From Actinomycetes bacterium (GTDB lineage: Bacteria > Actinomycetota > Actinomycetes > Propionibacteriales > Nocardioidaceae), in NCBI GenBank assembly GCA_023417775.1, contig JAEZEJ010000029.1, positions 1 to 8,497 on the forward strand: DNA of 8,497 nt. The letters are read 5' to 3'. Shown here in pieces: positions 5,343-8,497 of the stretch (position 1 is its first letter; every line of letters starts with the position of its first letter). The notes under the pieces were generated by a model. That model was not told the origin of the DNA, did not search any database, and was given only the letters and a program-made list of their open reading frames with translations. The translations under genes and the position numbers were made by a program.

Positions 5343-6464
5343 TCAGCCGCGTCGGCGCAGATAAGCCGTGAAGCCCGCGTAGAGCGCGCGGTTCAACGGT
5401 AGATCCCATTCACCGAGGTACTCGGTGGCCTCGCCGCCGGTGCCGACCTTGAAGCGGATCAGGCCGACATGGGGGTCGTCCTCGTCGAGGGTCTCGGTGA
5501 TGCCGCGCAGGTCGTAGACGCTCGCCCCGCGCGCCCTGGCGTCGCGGATCATCTGCCACTGGATCGCATTGGATCCGCGGACCTCGCGCTTGGCCGAGGT
5601 CGAGGCCCCGTAGGAGTACCAGGCATGCTCGCCGACCTGGACCAGGGTGGTCGCCGCGACCAGGTCCCCCTCGTGGTGAGCCAGATACAGGTGCAGTCGA
5701 TCGGGGGCCTCGGCGGTGAGCGCATCCCACATCGTCTCGAAATACGACAGCGGACGGGGTGTGAAGTGATCGCGCTCGGCGGTCTCGGCGTAGACGGTGT
5801 GGAAGGCGGCCAGATCCTCGCGGCCGCCCTGGGTCACCTCGACACCGGCCTTGGCGGCCTTGCGGATATTGCGACGCCACTGCTGGTTCATGGCGGCGAG
5901 GATGTCCTCCTCGTCGCGCCCGGCCAGCGGGATCTGGAAGTTGTACTGCGGCTGTCCGGCCGCGAAGCCGCCCTCGGTCGACAGCGACCTCCAGCCGAGG
6001 GAGCGCAGCCGGTCGGCGATGGCGAGCGCCTCGGTGTCCTGATCGTCCGCGGGGACCTCGCCGAGGCGGGTGAGCACGGGGTCGGCCAGCGCGGCCTTGA
6101 TGGTGGCCGCGGACCAGCGGCGGGTGACCACCGGCGGGCCCATGCGGATGCCGAAGGCGCCCTGGGACTTCAGATAGGCGGGGAGTGCGGCGAGCGCATC
6201 GTCGAGGTAGCCCGCGGTCCAGTCCAGATCGGGGCCCTCGGGCAGGTAGGCGAGATAGCGCTTGAGCTTGGGCAGCTGGCGGTAGAGCACCAGGCCGGCT
6301 CCCACCAGCTCACCGCCGGAGAACCAGCCGAGCGACTCGCCGCGCCACTCGCTCTTCACCGTCGCCCACGCAGGGGTCTGCAGGAAGCTGACGGACGGCC
6401 GGCTCTCGATGAAGGCGAGGTGCTCGTCGGTCGGGATCGCGCGTACCTGGAGAGAGGACTTCAC
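5343..6464 (-). CDS. FemX/FemAB-type lipid II amino-acid transferase
   Basis: Transfers an amino acid from aminoacyl-tRNA to the peptide stem of lipid II on the inner face of the membrane, making the first (or only) residue of the peptidoglycan cross-bridge. The 373-residue protein has two GNAT-like domains, as in the FemAB/MurM family. Seen: SFLQTPAWATVKSEW (26-40) typical of the N-terminus, WRRNIRKAAKAGV (196-208), YSYGASTSAKREVRGSNAIQW (283-303), ASVYDLRGI (314-322) and RFKVGTGGEATEYLGEWDL (337-355). I chose GTG at 6464. The frame is open to an ATG at 6533, but the extra 23 residues are an Arg/Pro/Gly-rich stretch with no family match and would run the gene into the iron box. With the GTG start there is no Shine-Dalgarno, but TAGCCT stands 7 nt upstream, suggesting a leaderless transcript. 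First gene of an operon with the alr-like gene. By context it resembles S. coelicolor FemX, which adds one glycine; the amino acid here cannot be read from sequence. Confidence 0.92.
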   Translation of the reverse strand: MKSSLQVRAIPTDEHLAFIESRPSVSFLQTPAWATVKSEWRGESLGWFSGGELVGAGLVLYRQLPKLKRYLAYLPEGPDLDWTAGYLDDALAALPAYLKSQGAFGIRMGPPVVTRRWSAATIKAALADPVLTRLGEVPADDQDTEALAIADRLRSLGWRSLSTEGGFAAGQPQYNFQIPLAGRDEEDILAAMNQQWRRNIRKAAKAGVEVTQGGREDLAAFHTVYAETAERDHFTPRPLSYFETMWDALTAEAPDRLHLYLAHHEGDLVAATTLVQVGEHAWYSYGASTSAKREVRGSNAIQWQMIRDARARGASVYDLRGITETLDEDDPHVGLIRFKVGTGGEATEYLGEWDLPLNRALYAGFTAYLRRRG

Positions 6465-6471
6465 CCGACCG

Positions 6472-6477
6472 AGGCTA
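6472..6477 (-). promoter_or_regulatory. Candidate leaderless -10 element of femX
   Basis: TAGCCT on the minus strand fits the actinobacterial TAnnnT pattern and ends 7 nt before the GTG at 6464, so transcription would begin at or within a base or two of the start codon. No good -35 is visible 17 nt upstream. The case rests on the absence of a Shine-Dalgarno and on the same arrangement at two other genes here. Confidence 0.4.
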
Positions 6478-6516
6478 CCGGCCCGGCGGCTGACCCGGCC
6501 CGTGCGTGGCGGCGGG

Positions 6517-6545
6517 TTGATCCGCCGACCCATCGTGCTTAGGCT
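6517..6545 (+). promoter_or_regulatory. Promoter of the siderophore-interacting protein gene
   Basis: TTGATC (6517-6522) as -35 and TAGGCT (6540-6545) as -10 are exactly 17 nt apart. The -10 ends 7 nt before the GTG at 6553, which places the predicted transcription start on or next to the start codon, and no Shine-Dalgarno is present. The -10 is part of the iron box, so the repressor would directly block RNA polymerase. Confidence 0.65.
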
Positions 6546-6552
6546 TACCTAA
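6534..6552. promoter_or_regulatory. DtxR/IdeR-type iron box
   Basis: The 19 bases match the iron-box consensus TWAGGTWAGSCTWACCTWA at 15 positions: all 13 of the right part (TAGGCTTACCTAA) and 2 of the left 6. DtxR/IdeR bind such sites with Fe2+ and repress when iron is plentiful. The box touches the GTG of the siderophore-interacting protein gene and contains its -10. It lies 70 nt upstream of the femX start, so an effect on femX is less likely but possible. Confidence 0.8.
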
Positions 6553-7434
6553 GTGAACTCCTATCGTGCCGCGGTGCGAGGTCGGCGTCAGCTCACCCCG
6601 CATCTCGTGACCATCACCCTCGGTGGTCTGGACGGCTGGACCTCGACCGGGATCCCCGACGAGTACGTCCGCGTCTTCCTCCCTCTCCCCGGCCACGACC
6701 TGGTCCTCCCGATCATGGGAGGCCGGCGCGGGTGGAGCTTCCCCGACGGTGTGACCCCGCCGGAGCCGCGGGTCTACACCATCTCGGACCATCGCATCGT
6801 CGACGGGGACGTGCAGATCGACCTCGACATCGCCGTGCACGACACCGGCCTCGGATCGGACTGGGCGCGGACATGCGCGGTCGGTGACGAGGTGGCCGTG
6901 ATCGATCCCCATGGTCTCTACAAGCCCCCTGCCGGGGTCGGCTGGCAGCTGCTGGTCTGCGACATCACCGGGGTGCCCGCCCTGGCTCGCATCCTGCGCG
7001 AGGTCGAGCCCGGTCGACGCGTGGAGGCCCATGTGGTGCTCACCGATCCGGCCGACGAGATCCCCCTGCCCACCGCCGCGGATCTGCGGGCCACCTGGGA
7101 GGTCGTGGCCGATGAACGGGCCGTCGGCGATGCGCTGGTGGCCGCTGTCGATGCCCGTGAGCTGCCGGCGGACGACCGCTACGTGTGGCTGGCCGGCGAG
7201 GCGGCCGCGAGCCGGGCGGTGCGCAAGCGCCTGCGTCGTGAGCTCGGGTGGCCGCAGTCGGACTTCTACACCTGCGGCTACTGGCAGTTCGACGCGGAGG
7301 TCTGGAATGCCCGCTATGCCGCGGTCCAGGAGGCGGTCACCGCCGAGGCGATCGAGGCCTATGAGCGGGCGGCGGGCGACGAAGGCCGCTATCTCGACGA
7401 CCTCGAGGACATCTACGAGCGCGCCGGCCTCTGA
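6553..7434 (+). CDS. Siderophore-interacting protein (SIP-family ferric-siderophore reductase)
   Basis: A 293-residue cytosolic flavoprotein of the SIP family (FAD-binding domain then SIP/ferredoxin-reductase-like domain), which reduces ferric iron in imported siderophores so that it is released. Seen: the FAD-binding motif RVYTIS (73-78; the family more often has Arg at the last place), HDTGLGSDWARTCAVGDEV (96-114) corresponding to the conserved G-x-x-S/D-x-W-A segment, the nucleotide-domain signature VWLAGEAAASRAVRKRLRREL (211-231), and CGYW (241-244). After this the protein has an acidic helical extension of about 48 residues ending YERAGL, which I recall in a subset of actinobacterial SIPs. 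Start: GTG at 6553 directly after the iron box, without a Shine-Dalgarno, fitting a leaderless mRNA; the first residues NSYRAAV fit the family start. Expected to be induced by iron limitation. It stands divergent from femX and overlaps the DUF368 gene tail-to-tail by 22 nt. Confidence 0.92.
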   Translation: MNSYRAAVRGRRQLTPHLVTITLGGLDGWTSTGIPDEYVRVFLPLPGHDLVLPIMGGRRGWSFPDGVTPPEPRVYTISDHRIVDGDVQIDLDIAVHDTGLGSDWARTCAVGDEVAVIDPHGLYKPPAGVGWQLLVCDITGVPALARILREVEPGRRVEAHVVLTDPADEIPLPTAADLRATWEVVADERAVGDALVAAVDARELPADDRYVWLAGEAAASRAVRKRLRRELGWPQSDFYTCGYWQFDAEVWNARYAAVQEAVTAEAIEAYERAAGDEGRYLDDLEDIYERAGL

Positions 7435-8345
7435 TCGACCCGCGCTGCAGTGGCACGTCGGCGATGCACCAGGGTCTCGGCGATCAGCAGGGTCAGCACG
7501 AGGGCGGCGCCGAGGACGAAGAGGGCCACCGGGGTGGCGAGTGAGCCGCTCGGGGCCAGGAGGGCCGCGTCATCGTCCTGCCATGGCCACAGCGCCCGCA
7601 GCGAACCGGCCATCAATCCGGTCATGAGGGCCAGGGTGATGCGCCGGTGCTCGCGCAGCAGCCAGCGCAGCACCTGCACGAAGCCGCCGAGCCCCACGAC
7701 GGCACCGAGGCCGAATACCGCGATATACGCGAGATCGCGCTCGTTGAGCGCGTCGAGGGTCGGCGCGTAGAGGCCCAGGACGAGCAGGATGAACGAGCCC
7801 GACAGGCCCGGCATCACCAGGGCGCAGATCGCGACGGCTGCCGCGAGTCCCACGATCCACAGCGGAGGATCCTCGATCGTCGCGGGAGGCACACCGGTCA
7901 CGATGAAGGCAGCCACCGCGGCGACGACGGCGAGCGCCACCTCCCGGCCGCGCCACCGGCCGCCCACCATGCGAGCGGGCACGGCGATCGAGATCAGGAT
8001 GAGTCCGGCGAAGAAGGCGCGCGCCGCCTCGGGATGCTCCTCGATCACGGGAGCCAGCAGCCGGGCGGCGATGACGACCGCCACGGCCATGCCCGCCACC
8101 ACGGGGAGCACCACACCCCATTGGACGGCGCCCAGATCCCGTCGTGCCCGTTCGGTGCCGCGCCCGCGCAGGGGGTCGGCGATCCCGCGCACGAGGCCGC
8201 GGGCGAGGTGGCCGGCGGAGTCGATGAGGGTCTCGTAGAGGCCGATGATCAGGGCGACGGTGCCGCCGCTGACGCCGGGCACGATCTCCACGAGACCGAT
8301 GAAGCCGCCGCGGACGAGATCGAGCAGGGTTCGAGTGGGACGCAC
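7413..8345 (-). CDS. DUF368 membrane protein, probable undecaprenyl-phosphate translocase
   Basis: A 310-residue polytopic membrane protein of the DUF368 family. Members in other bacteria (PopT) were reported to return undecaprenyl phosphate, the carrier lipid for peptidoglycan and other wall polymers, across the membrane. Seen: the signature LVEIVPGVSGGTVALIIGLY (18-37), repeated in diverged form as ALVMPGLSGSFILLVLGLY (175-193). This internal duplication is typical of the family. Hydrophobic segments lie at about 15-40, 76-100, 108-125, 135-151, 161-178, 183-200, 206-228, 237-250 and 271-292. The C-terminus is basic and cytoplasmic-like. The GTG start at 8345 has no Shine-Dalgarno, but TAGGCT lies 8 nt upstream, so it may be leaderless. 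Its TAG stop at 7413-7415 is inside the SIP coding region of the opposite strand. The gene begins 40 nt after a probable SIP-family fragment on the same strand. The family call is firm; transport of the carrier lipid in this organism is inference. Confidence 0.92.
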   Translation of the reverse strand: MRPTRTLLDLVRGGFIGLVEIVPGVSGGTVALIIGLYETLIDSAGHLARGLVRGIADPLRGRGTERARRDLGAVQWGVVLPVVAGMAVAVVIAARLLAPVIEEHPEAARAFFAGLILISIAVPARMVGGRWRGREVALAVVAAVAAFIVTGVPPATIEDPPLWIVGLAAAVAICALVMPGLSGSFILLVLGLYAPTLDALNERDLAYIAVFGLGAVVGLGGFVQVLRWLLREHRRITLALMTGLMAGSLRALWPWQDDDAALLAPSGSLATPVALFVLGAALVLTLLIAETLVHRRRATAARVDQRPARS

Positions 8346-8353
8346 GGGGCACC

Positions 8354-8359
8354 AGCCTA
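8354..8359 (-). promoter_or_regulatory. Candidate leaderless -10 element of the DUF368 gene
   Basis: TAGGCT on the minus strand, 8 nt before the GTG at 8345, the same hexamer as at the SIP gene. No convincing -35 is seen at 16-18 nt upstream, and the gene could also be read from the upstream fragment's transcript. Confidence 0.35.
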
Positions 8360-8385
8360 CGGACCGGTCGAGACCGACGGGTAGG

Positions 8386-8497
8386 TCAGTGGCCCCGGCG
8401 GGGTCGCGGCAGCTTCCAGTAGCTGCAGAAGCTGATCTGCGAGGTCGGCAGGCCCCGGTCGACCAGGTCGCGGGGGCCCCGGGGGGCGCCCCCCCGG
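8386..8497 (-). CDS. Probable C-terminus of a second siderophore-interacting protein (partial)
   Basis: Reading left from the window edge, the minus strand encodes 36 residues and a TGA stop (8388-8386). The last 24 or so include DLVDRGLPTSQISFCSYW followed by KLPRPRRGH. This matches the end of SIP-family proteins, where a conserved helix (R-x-L-x-x-x-R-G-[IL]) leads to a strand and a G-Y-W motif; here the motif is Ser-Tyr-Trp. The intact SIP in this window has CGYW at the matching place. The edge-most residues (Arg-Gly-Gly-Ala-Pro-Arg-Gly-Pro) fit the family poorly and come from runs of G and C (8470-8497), so a frameshift, a sequencing error or a contig end is possible. The gene start lies outside the window. 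The family call is by eye on a short segment. Confidence 0.55.
   Translation of the reverse strand, partial: RGGAPRGPRDLVDRGLPTSQISFCSYWKLPRPRRGH

Noticed and set aside
4313..5371. Plus-strand open frame of 352 codons opposite the alr-like gene, and a similar one at 5469-6542 opposite femX
   Set aside because: Composition typical of antisense frames in high-GC DNA; the minus-strand genes have recognisable motifs and ribosome binding sites.
6465..6533. ATG start of femX at 6533 (23 extra residues)
   Set aside because: The added residues are low-complexity Arg/Pro/Gly, have no Shine-Dalgarno, and would place the start within the sip operator. The GTG at 6464 begins where family similarity soon starts.
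8470..8497. G/C runs at the right end considered as a functional hairpin or G-quadruplex site
   Set aside because: They lie at the window edge in a probable coding frame and look more like a composition or quality effect; too little sequence is visible to judge.

Overview
The window is about 8.5 kb of chromosomal DNA, rich in G and C (roughly two thirds or more by eye), from a high-GC Gram-positive bacterium (Actinomycetota). Evidence for this is an actinobacterial-type inositol-phosphate synthase next to a PadR regulator and a PonA-type penicillin-binding protein, a DtxR/IdeR-type iron box, frequent GTG starts, and starts that look leaderless. As I recall it, the order ino1 - padR - ponA - alanine-racemase-like gene - femX matches the core genome of Streptomyces, and ino1-padR-ponA also occurs in mycobacteria. 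A femX gene suggests peptidoglycan with an amino-acid bridge (for example LL-diaminopimelate-glycine, as in streptomycetes, nocardioids and propionibacteria). I cannot name a genus.

Layout. Positions 1-121 hold a perfect hairpin and a 36-bp direct repeat that duplicates the 3' end of ino1. Minus strand 100-1800 is a two-gene operon, padR then ino1. Its promoter region (1801-1964) holds a palindrome overlapping the -10 element. Plus strand 1965-4106 is a bifunctional class A penicillin-binding protein with a Pro-Glu tail. The gap 4107-4297 between convergent genes has no gene but carries five copies of a 15-17 bp inverted/direct repeat that form two strong hairpins. Minus strand 4298-6464 is a second operon, a FemX-type peptidoglycan-bridge transferase followed by a divergent alanine-racemase-fold protein. 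A compact divergent region (6465-6552) holds an iron box fused to a promoter for a siderophore-interacting protein (SIP) on the plus strand, 6553-7434. This overlaps tail-to-tail with a DUF368 membrane protein, a probable undecaprenyl-phosphate translocase, on the minus strand (7413-8345). The right edge (8386-8497) looks like the C-terminus of a second SIP-family protein on the minus strand.

How it fits together. Most genes serve the cell envelope: polymerising and cross-linking peptidoglycan (PonA-type PBP), adding the bridge amino acid to lipid II (FemX with its Alr-like partner), probably recycling the lipid carrier (DUF368), and making inositol phosphate for phosphatidylinositol, mycothiol and related compounds (Ino1). 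The SIP gene or genes add iron release from siderophores under iron control. No defence system, prophage, insertion sequence, CRISPR array, tRNA or rRNA was seen. The most interesting signals are non-coding: the iron-box/leaderless promoter fusion, the recurring TAGSCT start context, the intergenic repeat cluster and the duplicated ino1 tail.
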